Source: Chthoniobacterales bacterium (GTDB lineage Bacteria > Verrucomicrobiota > Verrucomicrobiia > Chthoniobacterales > JAATET01). From it: 64,000 nucleotides of DNA. The position numbers were made by a program, and so were the translations under genes. The stretch is taken from positions 1 to 64,000 of the forward strand of contig DATCRI010000039.1 of assembly GCA_036569045.1 (NCBI GenBank), in the 5' to 3' direction. The notes under the pieces are model-generated. The model was not told where the DNA came from. It saw only the letters and a program-made list of their open reading frames with translations, and made no database searches. Below, piece by piece: positions 41,600-50,704 of this stretch. Numbering within the stretch: the first letter of the stretch is position 1; every line of letters starts with the position of its first letter.

Positions 41600-42925
41600 T
41601 CAGGCGACCGGCTCGGGGCCGGCCGGCATGGGTTTCTTGCGGCGCGCTTCGGTAAGGAAGAATGCGGCGGCGACCCCGATGGCGGAGATGAGCGGCAGGA
41701 GCAGAATCGCCTTCCGATACGACGCCTCGGGATAGCCGGCCGCGGGATGTCCGACTCCGGGGGTGACGAGGTCGAGAATGTAGCCAAATGCCCACTCGCC
41801 CATGCCTCCGAGGAGCATGATCATCATGTTCGTCGCGGCAATGGCTGTGCCGGCTACGGCAGGCGGATTGTGCTCGATCGCCGTGACGAAGCAGACGACC
41901 TGCGAGGTGGAGGCGAGGCCGAGCAGAAGCATCAGCGCGTAGGCGGCGGTCACGGAAATGTGCGGGGTGAGCACGACGGCCAGCGTCACCAGCAGCGTGG
42001 CCACGCCCGCGCCGAGCAGGAGATTGCGCCGCTGGCCCGAGCGGTCGGAATACCAGCCGGCGATGGGGCCGCCGATCAGCCAGCCCACGTAGAGCATCGA
42101 GACCGCGCCGGCACCGGCGACCTTGTCCCCGCCGGTGATGGACATGAGGTATTCCACCCCCCAGAGCGCGCCGAGGATGGAGAGCGGCATGTAGAGCGCG
42201 GTGCCCGCGATGCCGGCGAGCCAGCTTTGCGGATTCCCTGCGACGGCCTTCAAAGAGGCGAACAGACCCGGGCCGCGGGGGAGTTCGGCTTTCTCGGCGC
42301 GAGCCTGGCGGTGGCGGGATTCGCGCGGAACCACGAAGAAAATGATCGCGGTGACGCCGAGGCCGACAAAGCCGGCGACCAACAGGGCGCGGTGCCAGCC
42401 GAGCGTTTCGACGACGCGCGCGATGCCGGAATTGCCCATGATCGCGCCGGCCATGCCGAGCGAGGTCGTGAGGCCCGAGAGACGCGCGAGCATCGAGCGC
42501 GGGAACCATTCCGCCGCAAGATACATCGTGCCGACGAAGGCAAAGGCTGACCCGAGGCCCTGGCAGAACCGCGCGGCGCCCAGCCAGAATGGCGAGTGAC
42601 CGAGGATCTCCAGAAAGCAGCCGCCGGTGCAGACGAGAGCGGCGGGCACGAGGACGTTCCGCGCGCCGAAGCGGTCGAGCAGGCTGCCCGCGAGGAGCTG
42701 GCACGGGGCGTAGATCGTGTAGTAGACGCCGATCATGGCGCCGAGACCCGCGGCCGAAAGGCTGAAGGCCCTCTGCAGCTCGGGCTCCATCGTCGAGGGA
42801 GCGACGCGCACAAAAAATTCGTAGAGGTAGAAGAGCGCGGCCGCGATCCAGATGAACCAGCCGCGGAGGGTGACTTCGGTGACGACTTTTTCGCCCGGCC
42901 GAGCCGGACCGTCTGCGATGATCAT
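41600..42925 (-). CDS. MFS transporter
   Basis: A 441-residue major facilitator protein with twelve predicted helices. The A-motif between helices 2 and 3 reads GSLLDRFGARN, and its second-half counterpart is GWYSDRSGQRRN. The N-terminal segment 'LYEFFVRVAPSTMEPELQRA' resembles transporters of the sugar-acid/anion type. The substrate is not predictable. The upstream gene on the same strand, 22 bp away, encodes an OprB-like porin, which suggests that the pair imports a small carbohydrate or organic anion across both membranes. Confidence 0.88.
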   Translation of the reverse strand: MIIADGPARPGEKVVTEVTLRGWFIWIAAALFYLYEFFVRVAPSTMEPELQRAFSLSAAGLGAMIGVYYTIYAPCQLLAGSLLDRFGARNVLVPAALVCTGGCFLEILGHSPFWLGAARFCQGLGSAFAFVGTMYLAAEWFPRSMLARLSGLTTSLGMAGAIMGNSGIARVVETLGWHRALLVAGFVGLGVTAIIFFVVPRESRHRQARAEKAELPRGPGLFASLKAVAGNPQSWLAGIAGTALYMPLSILGALWGVEYLMSITGGDKVAGAGAVSMLYVGWLIGGPIAGWYSDRSGQRRNLLLGAGVATLLVTLAVVLTPHISVTAAYALMLLLGLASTSQVVCFVTAIEHNPPAVAGTAIAATNMMIMLLGGMGEWAFGYILDLVTPGVGHPAAGYPEASYRKAILLLPLISAIGVAAAFFLTEARRKKPMPAGPEPVA

Positions 42926-42947
42926 GGATGGTTTTCGAGAGGTGCGG

Positions 42948-44288
42948 TTAGAACAGGGCCGAGACTTGGAAGCCGACCACGAGCGCGTTGGGGATGCTGC
43001 GAGTGCCGCCCGGCTGGATCACCCACTGGACGTCGGGTTGGAATTGCAGGTTCTGGGTGAGTTGCACGATGTAGCTGGCCTCGAAAACGGTCTCGAGGGT
43101 GGAGAAGCCGGCGCCGGCCGCGGCCTGCTGCCGGGCATAGTCGCGGCTGAATCCCCCGAGGTAGGCATTCAGCAGCGCGGTGTCCCGGTCGCGGCCGGGG
43201 ATCAATCCCTGCCATGCGATCCCGCCGTAGGCCATGAGCGGCAGGAGGGCGAACTCCTCCTGCGGTGAGAAGGTGAGGCCGCTCCAGACGGTGAGATTGT
43301 GATCGGGATTTGCCGTGCTGCGCCAGACCATCTGCTGTCCCTGGGTGTAGAAGCCGAACGCATTGTGCGCGACGCCACCGGTGAAGGTCGGGAACGTGTA
43401 GTTCGCGTAGTAGCCGCCGAAGGAATAGTGCCCCGGAAGGCTGGGATCTGCCGCAGCCACGGTCTTCTTGTCGGGGGGCGTCGGACTCGTCGTGTCGGGG
43501 GCGGCGAAGGTCGGCAGCCATCCGGCTTCGAGCATGAGGAGCTCGCCGTCACCACGCTCGATCGCGAAATTCACGCCATGATTGGCCGGCACGCCGGTTT
43601 GCGGGCTGGCCTGGAAAATGCCGGCCTGAAGATAGGTCGCCGCGGTGGGCATTCCCTTCACGAAGGCGCCCCACGACGCGGAGCCGGTGGCGTGGAAGGG
43701 CGCGTTCGTGAAGAGCGAGGTCGGGTTGCCATTGACCGCGCCGCCGACGGGCAGTCCCATGATCGGGAGCGTGGCGAAGAATTCCCCCGCGGACATGCGG
43801 CCGATGCGGAGGTCGATCCGCCCGTCCGAAAACTGCTGCCGCAGATAGAGGCTGTAGAGCGCGAAGGTGTCCGACACGACGGCCTGCGACAGCGTGAAGA
43901 CATTCCCGACTTTCTCCGAGAGATTGAAGCCGGCGAAATCCGTCGCGGAGGCGAAGACCGAGCCGCCCTGCCAGCCGAGATGGTCGAAGTGATACTCGCC
44001 GCCGAAGACGAGAAGCTGCGCCCAGGAGCTGCCCCGCTCCCGGCCGCCGACGGGATTTGTGAGCCAGGTGCCCCAGTAGTTCGCGAAGGGATCGAAGCTG
44101 TGGTGCTCGAGCGCGGTGAAGCCGGCGTCGATCTGCCTTTCGACCGTGGTGCCGATCTCGCGAATCGGCATTCGCGTGCGGTTCACCGGCTGGTCGGTGA
44201 CATGGGGCGGAAGTTTCGCCGCATCGGCGGTGCCGATGGCCGCGCACCCGAGAGCGAGGAGCGAGATGCGGGAAATGCGGAAGTCCAT
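42948..44288 (-). CDS. OprB-family carbohydrate porin
   Basis: A 446-residue outer-membrane protein from the ATG at 44288. A signal peptide (about 1-23, LLALGCAAIGTADAAK) is followed by repeated amphipathic strands. Family phrases include 'NYWGTWLTNPVGGRERGSSW', LRIGRMSAGEFFATL, 'EASYIVQLTQNLQFQPDVQW' and the final IPNALVVGFQVSALF, which ends in Phe as beta-barrel proteins do. OprB-type porins pass sugars. Its stop is 22 bp before the MFS gene, consistent with a two-gene uptake operon. Confidence 0.9.
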   Translation of the reverse strand: MDFRISRISLLALGCAAIGTADAAKLPPHVTDQPVNRTRMPIREIGTTVERQIDAGFTALEHHSFDPFANYWGTWLTNPVGGRERGSSWAQLLVFGGEYHFDHLGWQGGSVFASATDFAGFNLSEKVGNVFTLSQAVVSDTFALYSLYLRQQFSDGRIDLRIGRMSAGEFFATLPIMGLPVGGAVNGNPTSLFTNAPFHATGSASWGAFVKGMPTAATYLQAGIFQASPQTGVPANHGVNFAIERGDGELLMLEAGWLPTFAAPDTTSPTPPDKKTVAAADPSLPGHYSFGGYYANYTFPTFTGGVAHNAFGFYTQGQQMVWRSTANPDHNLTVWSGLTFSPQEEFALLPLMAYGGIAWQGLIPGRDRDTALLNAYLGGFSRDYARQQAAAGAGFSTLETVFEASYIVQLTQNLQFQPDVQWVIQPGGTRSIPNALVVGFQVSALF

Positions 44289-44363
44289 GCGGAACAAAAA
44301 AGGCGGCACGAGGAAGCGCAGCCTGTTTTGTGCCAGAAGGGCGGCTCGTCCGGAAGTCGCGCG

Positions 44364-44816
44364 TCAGGGCGTTGCGAAATGAATGCCGTGCTCCTCGGCG
44401 ATCGCGATGATGCGCCCCATGTCCGGCCCCGCCGCGCTGGCGAATTCGGCCGCGCATTTCGCGAAGAAGTCCTCGAAGCCCGCCGGCGAGGTCGTGACGA
44501 TCATCTCGAGCGGCTCGGCGGTGTTGTTCCTGAAGGTGTGGATGCTCATCCGGGGACAGAAGACGCGGCTGCCCGGACCGATGTCTCGCCATGCACCGTC
44601 GGCGAAGAAACTGGCGGTGCCCGAGAGCACGTAGAACCACTCGTCCTCGTTGGTGTGCCAGTGCGGGGGCGGCCCTCCGCCTGGCGGCGTGACGGAGCGG
44701 GCCTGGGCGAACCTGCCGCCGGTCTCGTTGCCGGAGAGGTAAACATGCACTTCGTCGCCGAAGGCGCGCAAAATGCGTTCTGCGGCTGGCGGATGGATGG
44801 CAACAGGGGTCGACAT
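44364..44816 (-). CDS. Cupin-domain protein
   Basis: A 150-residue single-domain cupin from the ATG at 44816. Motif 1 (PPPHWHTNEDEWFYVLSG) supplies two His and a Glu for a metal; motif 2 is 'GPGSRVFCPRMSIHTFRN'. The C-terminal helix 'GFEDFFAKCAAEFASAAG' follows. Such proteins can be dioxygenases, isomerases or sensors. No further evidence for a substrate exists. It precedes the porin gene on the same strand by 75 bp, so a metabolic link is possible but unproven. Confidence 0.88.
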   Translation of the reverse strand: MSTPVAIHPPAAERILRAFGDEVHVYLSGNETGGRFAQARSVTPPGGGPPPHWHTNEDEWFYVLSGTASFFADGAWRDIGPGSRVFCPRMSIHTFRNNTAEPLEMIVTTSPAGFEDFFAKCAAEFASAAGPDMGRIIAIAEEHGIHFATP

Positions 44817-44981
44817 GGTCCTTTTCCTCCCTCGAACCTTCGCCGCGGGCAAGTGAGAAAACGACGGGTTTTGGTGTCCGCGCAGGGATCTTCCGAAGGG
44901 CGGGTGAGGCATTTCTTGCGGGGATCGGGACATTTCGGCCCGCGAGCTGCTACACTCTCCACCGGAACAAGATAGAGACGT

Positions 44982-46073
44982 ATGCCAAAAATCCGACTTT
45001 CCGGGACCGTGCTCGGTGCCGATGACCCCAGCCGCGCCACCCGCGCCCGCCTTCTTTACCTCCTCTTCGCCAAGGGATGGGACATCTATAATTCCAATGG
45101 CGACCAGCGCATCAGCCTCTCGAATATCGAGAGAAAAATCATCGAGTCGGATGCCTTCGTGTTCACGCCCGGCGCGACGCTCGAGGATATGTTCAAGGCG
45201 ATTTCGATCTTCGTGGGCTTCCAGACTCTCGACCAGAATCTCACCGGCAAGCCGACCGTCATTCTCAACGAGGACGCGTCGTGGAACCCCTTCTTCGAGG
45301 TGCTCACCCACCTTCACATGATGGGAACCGTCCGGCAGAACTACGAAGACTTCCTCCTCACGGTGGAATCGGCCGAAGCCGTGCTCGACACGCTCGAGCG
45401 CGCCAAGACGCGCGGCCTGCCCGCCTCCGGCCACCATGCCGTCGAGGAAAGCGCCGACACGATTCTCGATACGCCGGTGCCCGATGACTACGTCGGCAAC
45501 GCCTGCGTGTTCTGCTCCGCGTCGCTGGAAGATCCCATCTACCTTTCGGAGGGCGAGGCGATCGGCCGCATCCTGGCCGAGAACAGGATCGGCTGCATTT
45601 CCGGCGCCGGGCGATCCGGCATCATGGGCGCGGTCGTGCGGGGTTCCGTCGAAGCCGGCGGCTGGGCCGGCGGTTCGAACGTGCCGCACATCATCCAGCT
45701 CGAAGGTTTGCCCGACGGGCTCTCCAGCTTCTGGCTGCGGCCGGACATCTACACCCGCATGGAGGTGATGATCGAGAATTCCGACGCTTTCATCATTTTC
45801 CCCGGGGGCGCCGGCACCGTGCAGGAACTTCTCGCGCTGATGATCTTCAAGCACCGCCAGAGCCCGATGATGGAGGGCAAGCCGGTGGTGATCTACAACC
45901 GCCGCAATGCCTCCGGCCTCGGCTTCTGGGATCCGCTCATCACGCTGCTTCGCGGCATGAGCATTCCCGGCGACTTCGTCGTCGTCGAGGAGCTGGAGGA
46001 GATTCTTCCTGCGATCCAGCCCGGGATGAAGAAACGTCGCGCGATGGAATCCGCACCCCTCGCCGGGGTGTAA
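44982..46073 (+). CDS. LOG-family protein with degenerate N-terminal duplicate
   Basis: A 363-residue protein. The C-terminal half (about 165-350) is a LOG/lysine-decarboxylase-like domain with GCISGAGRSGIMGAV and FPGGAGTVQELLALMI, the PGGxGTxxE signature of cytokinin-riboside phosphoribohydrolases. The N-terminal half (about 1-145) has the same order of strands, but the signature reads FTPGATLEDMFKAISIF and lacks PGGxGT. It looks like a duplicated domain that has lost catalytic residues. LOG proteins hydrolyse nucleoside monophosphates. The degenerate half may aid dimerisation. Confidence 0.85.
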   Translation: MPKIRLSGTVLGADDPSRATRARLLYLLFAKGWDIYNSNGDQRISLSNIERKIIESDAFVFTPGATLEDMFKAISIFVGFQTLDQNLTGKPTVILNEDASWNPFFEVLTHLHMMGTVRQNYEDFLLTVESAEAVLDTLERAKTRGLPASGHHAVEESADTILDTPVPDDYVGNACVFCSASLEDPIYLSEGEAIGRILAENRIGCISGAGRSGIMGAVVRGSVEAGGWAGGSNVPHIIQLEGLPDGLSSFWLRPDIYTRMEVMIENSDAFIIFPGGAGTVQELLALMIFKHRQSPMMEGKPVVIYNRRNASGLGFWDPLITLLRGMSIPGDFVVVEELEEILPAIQPGMKKRRAMESAPLAGV

Positions 46074-46121
46074 GCCGTCGCAGCGAGCGCCGGCCCGGGA
46101 GCGGAACTCGACGCGGCGGAT

Positions 46122-47318
46122 TCAATCAGCGGATTCCGAGCCGGGGCGGAGACGATCCGGCCGGCCGGCCTGCCAGCAGACGAGGCTCGCGACCGCTCCC
46201 GCGGCCATCGCGACGGCGAATTTGAAGGCGCTGCCGTAGAGCAGCGGCGCGATGAGGCCCGAGCCGAGCGTAAAGAGCATCATGAAAATGAACGTCTGGA
46301 ACGACGCGGCGAGTCCGCGCATTTTCGGAAACATTTCGAGCGCCATCACGGTCATTGCGGGTGTTGCGGCGGCCGCGCCGAAGGAATACCCGATCATCGG
46401 CACGATGGCCCACGGGATCCGCGCTTCGGTCGTCGCGCAGAGGATGAGATTCGCGGCTGCGGAGATGAACATGATCGCGAATGAGCTGAGGATGATCCCT
46501 TCCGCCCGCACGGTGTGGCTGAGGCGACCGGCGACGATCGAGCCGAGGGTCATGCCGCCGATCAGCGGAATGAAAAGCCACGCGAACTCGGTGACGGACA
46601 GGTGCAGGATGTCCATGACGAAGGCCGGCGCCCCGGCCACGTAGATGAGGACGCCGAAGAACGCCAGGGCGTTGCTCGTCGAGCGGAGCATGAACCGCAA
46701 ATCTCCGCCGACCTGCGCGTAACCCTGCAAGATGGCGCGGAGCTGAAACGGGGCGCGTTTTTCCCGCGGCAGGCTTTCCCGAAGGAAGACCGCGCAGGCC
46801 GCGAGCAGGAGGAACGAGAACGCCGCGATGAAGAGGAAGATGGAGCGCCATCCGAACGCCGCCTGCAGCCAGCCGCCGGCGATGGGTGCGATGGCGGGGG
46901 CGAGGCCGAAGACGGCCGAGATGTAGGCCATCGCGCGATTGGCCTCGTTACCCGTGCAGAGATCGCCGACGACGGCGCGACCGATCACGGCGCCGGCGCC
47001 GGCGGAAAGTCCCTGCAGCAGGCGAAAGAGCAGGAGCGATTCGAGCGAGTTCGCGCAGGCCGCGCCGACGGAGCTGAGGAGATACAGGACGAGGGACGCG
47101 AGGACGACGGGCCGCCGGCCAAAGGAATCCGACAGCGTGCCGTAGAAGAGCGTCATCACCGCAAAGGCAAATACATAGACGGTGAGCGACTGCTGTGCGG
47201 CGACCGCCGAGACGGAGAACTGCCCCGCGATCGCCGGAAGCGCCGGCAGGTAGGCGTCGATGGACAATGCGCCGAGCATCGACAGAGCGGCGAGGATCGC
47301 GATGAGCAGACGGGTCAT
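46122..47318 (-). CDS. Bcr/CflA-family drug-efflux MFS transporter
   Basis: A 398-residue MFS transporter from the ATG at 47318, with twelve helices. 'LSMLGALSIDAYLPALPAIA' opens the protein, and the A-motif GTLSDSFGRRPVVLAS and RLLQGLSAGAGAVIGRAVV follow, all typical of the Bcr/CflA subfamily that exports bicyclomycin, chloramphenicol and similar drugs. The actual substrate is unknown. It converges with the LOG gene (48-bp gap) and is divergent from the small OsmC gene. Confidence 0.92.
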   Translation of the reverse strand: MTRLLIAILAALSMLGALSIDAYLPALPAIAGQFSVSAVAAQQSLTVYVFAFAVMTLFYGTLSDSFGRRPVVLASLVLYLLSSVGAACANSLESLLLFRLLQGLSAGAGAVIGRAVVGDLCTGNEANRAMAYISAVFGLAPAIAPIAGGWLQAAFGWRSIFLFIAAFSFLLLAACAVFLRESLPREKRAPFQLRAILQGYAQVGGDLRFMLRSTSNALAFFGVLIYVAGAPAFVMDILHLSVTEFAWLFIPLIGGMTLGSIVAGRLSHTVRAEGIILSSFAIMFISAAANLILCATTEARIPWAIVPMIGYSFGAAAATPAMTVMALEMFPKMRGLAASFQTFIFMMLFTLGSGLIAPLLYGSAFKFAVAMAAGAVASLVCWQAGRPDRLRPGSESAD

Positions 47319-47416
47319 TGGCAGGCGGAATGTAGCGTGGCTCCGGCGCAACGCTCGCAAAATTCCCGCCCGCGGGTCGTTGATTTTGCGAGAGAACGTG
47401 ACGAAGTTTGCGGCCT

Positions 47417-47836
47417 ATGAAACGCACCGCATCTGCCGTTTGGTTGGGGAATCTTCAGGAAGGCCAGGGCGCTCTCACGACGCAGAGCGGGGTCTTCAGC
47501 GATCAGCCGTATTCGTTCCGTTCGCGCTTCGGCGACGGCACGGAGACGAACCCCGAGGAACTCATCGCCGCGGCGCACGCGGGTTGTTTCACGATGGCGC
47601 TCACGCTTTTCCTCGGAAACGCCGGCTTCACCGCCGAGCGGCTCGAGACGAAGGCCACTCTCACGCTCGATGCCGAGAAGCTCGTGATCACCACGATCCA
47701 TCTCGACCTCTCCGGAAAGATTCCCGGCATCGACGCCGCGAAGTTCGAGGAGATCGCTGGCCAGGCGAAGGCGAACTGCCCGGTCTCGAAGGTGCTGAAC
47801 GCCGAGATCACCCTCGGCGTGACGCTCGAGACGTAA
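47417..47836 (+). CDS. osmC: OsmC peroxiredoxin
   Basis: A 139-residue protein from the ATG at 47417, of normal OsmC length. The two redox cysteines are in AAAHAGCFTMALTLFL and QAKANCPVSKVLN. The N-terminal strand region TASAVWLGNLQEGQG and the 'YSFRSRFGDGTETNPEELI' stretch are typical. It reduces organic hydroperoxides, usually at the expense of dihydrolipoamide. It differs from the larger OsmC-like protein at 35743-36312, which lacks the second cysteine. It is convergent with the STAS gene. Confidence 0.94.
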   Translation: MKRTASAVWLGNLQEGQGALTTQSGVFSDQPYSFRSRFGDGTETNPEELIAAAHAGCFTMALTLFLGNAGFTAERLETKATLTLDAEKLVITTIHLDLSGKIPGIDAAKFEEIAGQAKANCPVSKVLNAEITLGVTLET

Positions 47837-47865
47837 TCATCCCGGGCTGGCGGCGAGGCGAGCGT

Positions 47866-48195
47866 TCAGCTGGCGAGGGCCTGCTGCGCGGCGGCCCGGT
47901 CGGGATAGATCGGCGCGAGGACATGGAGGCCGGAGATTTCGAAGATCTCCCGGATCGTGCCTGACATGCCGCAAAATGCGATTCGGAGGCCGGTGGCTTT
48001 GCGGGTGACGCCGAGGATGGCCCGCAGGCCCGCCGAGCTCATGTATTCGACGCCGGAGAAATCGAGGGTGAGGGATTTCGTGGCGGCGGGGATGCCGGCG
48101 AGCATTTCCTTCTCGAAGGTTGCGGAAGAATTGGCGTCCAGTCGGCCAGCGAGGCTCGCGACGAGGTCGCTGTCTCCGGAAAATCGAATGATCAT
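47866..48195 (-). CDS. STAS-domain protein (anti-sigma antagonist-like)
   Basis: A 109-residue protein consisting of a single STAS domain: LAGRLDANSSATFEKEM, 'LTLDFSGVEYMSSAGLRAIL' with the serine pair S53-S54, and LRIAFCGMSGTIREIFEISG. Such proteins are controlled by serine phosphorylation and bind anti-sigma kinases or transporters. No anti-sigma kinase or phosphatase gene is nearby. Its ATG overlaps the stop of the beta-carbonic anhydrase by four bases, which is a strong translational link. A STAS partner for bicarbonate handling is plausible by analogy with STAS-containing anion transporters, but this is inference. Confidence 0.9.
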   Translation of the reverse strand: MIIRFSGDSDLVASLAGRLDANSSATFEKEMLAGIPAATKSLTLDFSGVEYMSSAGLRAILGVTRKATGLRIAFCGMSGTIREIFEISGLHVLAPIYPDRAAAQQALAS

Positions 48196-48890
48196 TGGCG
48201 GGAAGGAGCGATGCCCCGGGTGCCCACGATCGTGGTTCGCACCGTGGCGTCGAGGGTTTCCAGGAGGGGCGACGCGGCAAGAGTGGACGAGTTGCGTTCC
48301 CCGTTGAGATTCATGAGGATGAGGCGGCCACGGCCGCGGCCGTAAAGGTTCACGAAATCGTAAATACAGCCGGCGACGACCAGGTTGCCGGCGGCGATCT
48401 CGGGGGCATAGCGGGCGGCGGCCATCTCGGCCTGGAAGTCGACATTGGCTTCCGCCGAGGCGAGCCAGTCGGCCTCGGTGTCCCCGGAGGTGCCGACCCC
48501 CTTCAGCGGAAGGTGCAGGCCGTTAAGTTCGCGAACGATTTCCCAGGATTCGTTACGATAATCGGTCCTCGCGGCCGCGATGGCGCCGCAGCGGGTATGG
48601 CCGACGATGAGAAGCAGCGGTGTCTTGAGATGGCGCACTCCGTAGTCGACCGAGCCCGCACCGGACTGGAGCTGGTTGCCGATGTTCTGCACGACGAATG
48701 TCCGGTCGATCGGGTCGAAGTTGAACACGAGCTGGTGCATCCGCGAGTCGCAGCAGGTGAGCATCGTCACCGAAGGGTGCTGCGACTTTTCGTAGGTCTC
48801 GAAATGCTCGGGATTGCGGGCTGAAACGAAGAGGTCGTTTCCCAGAAAAACCTCGTGCAGCGCAGAGAGGGGAGTAGGAGCGGCGGTCAT
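48192..48890 (-). CDS. Beta-class carbonic anhydrase (copy 2)
   Basis: A 232-residue protein. Zinc ligands are C47, H98 and C101, and the D48-R50 dyad is in TMLTCCDSRMHQLVF with IVGHTRCGAIAAARTD. The extra N-terminal helix and the 'LNGLHLPLKGVGTSGDTEAD' insertion set it apart from the copy at 12546-13190, so it belongs to a different subgroup. The last codons overlap the STAS gene start (ATGA). The two are likely co-expressed, and the Na/Pi transporter gene follows on the same strand upstream of both. Confidence 0.92.
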   Translation of the reverse strand: MTAAPTPLSALHEVFLGNDLFVSARNPEHFETYEKSQHPSVTMLTCCDSRMHQLVFNFDPIDRTFVVQNIGNQLQSGAGSVDYGVRHLKTPLLLIVGHTRCGAIAAARTDYRNESWEIVRELNGLHLPLKGVGTSGDTEADWLASAEANVDFQAEMAAARYAPEIAAGNLVVAGCIYDFVNLYGRGRGRLILMNLNGERNSSTLAASPLLETLDATVRTTIVGTRGIAPSRQ

Positions 48891-48911
48891 GCGGATTGCG
48901 GAAGGCGCGCA

Positions 48912-50501
48912 CTATGTCGATGGGATGGGGCGATGTAAAGTGCCGCACAGGTGGTGAAGCGTCCACATGGTCCTCTCGTGATAACCGATCAGGGCGACCG
49001 CCACGGCGCGCTCGTCGTAATCGAGGGGGGTGTCTTCGCCGAGATATTTCTTCCGGAGATCCTGGATGGCGGTGCCGGGGGCCGCGGTCAGCCGTCCGAG
49101 CATTTCGAGGTCATCCTTTTCCCCATTGGATGCGCTGATCGCGAGCTGGAGCGCCAGGTCGAGGGACTCGACGAGATTGTGGACAAGCGGGGATACCGAC
49201 GAGCTGGGTTGGAGGCGGGCCAGCTCCCGGGAAACGCCGTTCACGGCCTCCTCGATGGCGAGGATGAGGTCCAGCCGGCGCTGGGCCTGGAGCAGGGCCA
49301 CCGAGATCTGGTGGCTGCGCACCCGCCGATCGGCGAGGGCTGCCAGGAAGACCTGGACTTCGTGGATGACGGAGAGGGAGGCGGTATGGAGCGTGCCGAC
49401 CGGAGGCGGGAGCGGGGCGGAGGCCTCGGCGCGGAAGCCGGCCAGGTAGAGCGGCATTCTCGCGAGAAGATCACGCAATTCCTGCTCCGCGAGCGACAGA
49501 CCGGTGGGAACGTCCTGGACAGCCCCGTCATAGATGTAACGGGGTCGGGACAGGTCCTCCTCGACCGTGGGAGGTGCCAGCCGCTTGAGAATCCCGGGCA
49601 TCCAGGGGGCGAGAGCATAGGCAAACCCGACGCACAATCCCTGCTGGACGAGAAAAACCATCGCCAGGACAAGGTCCTCACTGGCGCCGGCGGGGCTGAT
49701 CTCGTGCCCGGAGAATTTCGCAGTGTAGTAGAAGCCCAGCATGACGATGCCCGCGAGGAGGTTGATGATGCTTTCGAACAGGGCGATCTGGCGCATCTCG
49801 CCCCGGAAGTGGGCGGTGAGATAATAGGCGCTGATGCCCGTGCCGAGCGCCGTTCCGATGAGCATGAGGAGCGCCTGGTTCTGGGAAAAGATGCCCGACG
49901 TGCACAGAGTCATGCCGATCAGGGCGACGGCGGAGGTCGACTGAATGGGAACCCGCAGGGCCGCGCCGAGCGCAAAGGCGACGAGGCCGGAGGTGGGCAT
50001 CTGCGCGATGAAGGCCGCGAAGGTCGGATCCCGACTTAGGTCGCTGAGGCCGACCTTGAGCAGGCGCAGCCCGAAGAGGAGAAGCCCCAGGGAATACAGG
50101 GGCGGCATGATCCATTTGATTCTTCCGCCCAGGCCGAAATTCACGCAGATCCCCGCCAGCCCGATCAGCGTCATGGCGAGGATGTGAACGGGCAGCGTGT
50201 TCAGAAACACCAGCGTGACGAGGCCGAGATTCGACCAGGCGACAATGGGAAGCGCCTGTCGCAGCGTGGCGAGGCCGCGAGAGATCAGGCCGGCGAGGAT
50301 CACCGCGGTGCCGATCGAGGTCTGCGTCACCGTCCCCATGAGGAATCCGCTCCACGCGGAAAGGACCGGCGAGGCGGTGGCGCGCCGGAGAAACGTGCGA
50401 AAGTTTCGACCGGGAAGCTGCTGAAGATTCGATCGAATGCCGCCGACTCCGGTAAAATAGAGGCCCAGGCCGGCGAGCAAGGTGGTGATGATCTCCAACA
50501 T
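48912..50501 (-). CDS. Na/Pi cotransporter-family protein with PhoU-like tail
   Basis: A 529-residue protein. About eight to nine helices carry the two inverted Na/Pi repeats: 'GTVTQTSIGTAVILAGLISR' in the first and 'PIQSTSAVALIGMTLCTSGI' in the second, both versions of the family QSSSA motif. After about residue 315 a cytoplasmic helical region (LAEQELRDLLARMPLYLAGF, 'SVIHEVQVFLAALADRRVRS') resembles a PhoU-like bundle. The protein is expected to move phosphate or another anion with Na+. It is 21 bp upstream of the carbonic anhydrase-STAS pair, so the three may form one unit. Confidence 0.88.
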   Translation of the reverse strand: MLEIITTLLAGLGLYFTGVGGIRSNLQQLPGRNFRTFLRRATASPVLSAWSGFLMGTVTQTSIGTAVILAGLISRGLATLRQALPIVAWSNLGLVTLVFLNTLPVHILAMTLIGLAGICVNFGLGGRIKWIMPPLYSLGLLLFGLRLLKVGLSDLSRDPTFAAFIAQMPTSGLVAFALGAALRVPIQSTSAVALIGMTLCTSGIFSQNQALLMLIGTALGTGISAYYLTAHFRGEMRQIALFESIINLLAGIVMLGFYYTAKFSGHEISPAGASEDLVLAMVFLVQQGLCVGFAYALAPWMPGILKRLAPPTVEEDLSRPRYIYDGAVQDVPTGLSLAEQELRDLLARMPLYLAGFRAEASAPLPPPVGTLHTASLSVIHEVQVFLAALADRRVRSHQISVALLQAQRRLDLILAIEEAVNGVSRELARLQPSSSVSPLVHNLVESLDLALQLAISASNGEKDDLEMLGRLTAAPGTAIQDLRKKYLGEDTPLDYDERAVAVALIGYHERTMWTLHHLCGTLHRPIPST

Positions 50502-50649
50502 CGAGGCGATGCCTATATTTGGAGAATCGTCCTAAAGCAACTTCGGGTAATCTCGCTGAGCGCACTGCGGCCGGCAGAATCCGCCGATTTCTTCGAAACG
50601 GGAGAGCCGATGACGAAGCGGGGCTCCCTTCCGTTGGCGCGAAATGGCG

Positions 50650-50680
50650 AAGGCCGCCTTCCTTGCGGAACGGCGGCCTT
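50650..50680 (-). terminator. Hairpin downstream of TPR gene
   Basis: AAGGCCGCC (50650-50658) and GGCGGCCTT (50672-50680) form a perfect 9-bp stem with a 13-base loop. It lies 24 bp past the stop of the TPR gene (minus strand). No strong T-run follows, so it may rely on Rho or act as a 3'-end stabiliser. The remaining 203-bp gap up to the Na/Pi gene shows nothing else. Confidence 0.5.
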
Positions 50681-50704
50681 CGAAAAGCGTGGCAATCGGG
50701 CGGT

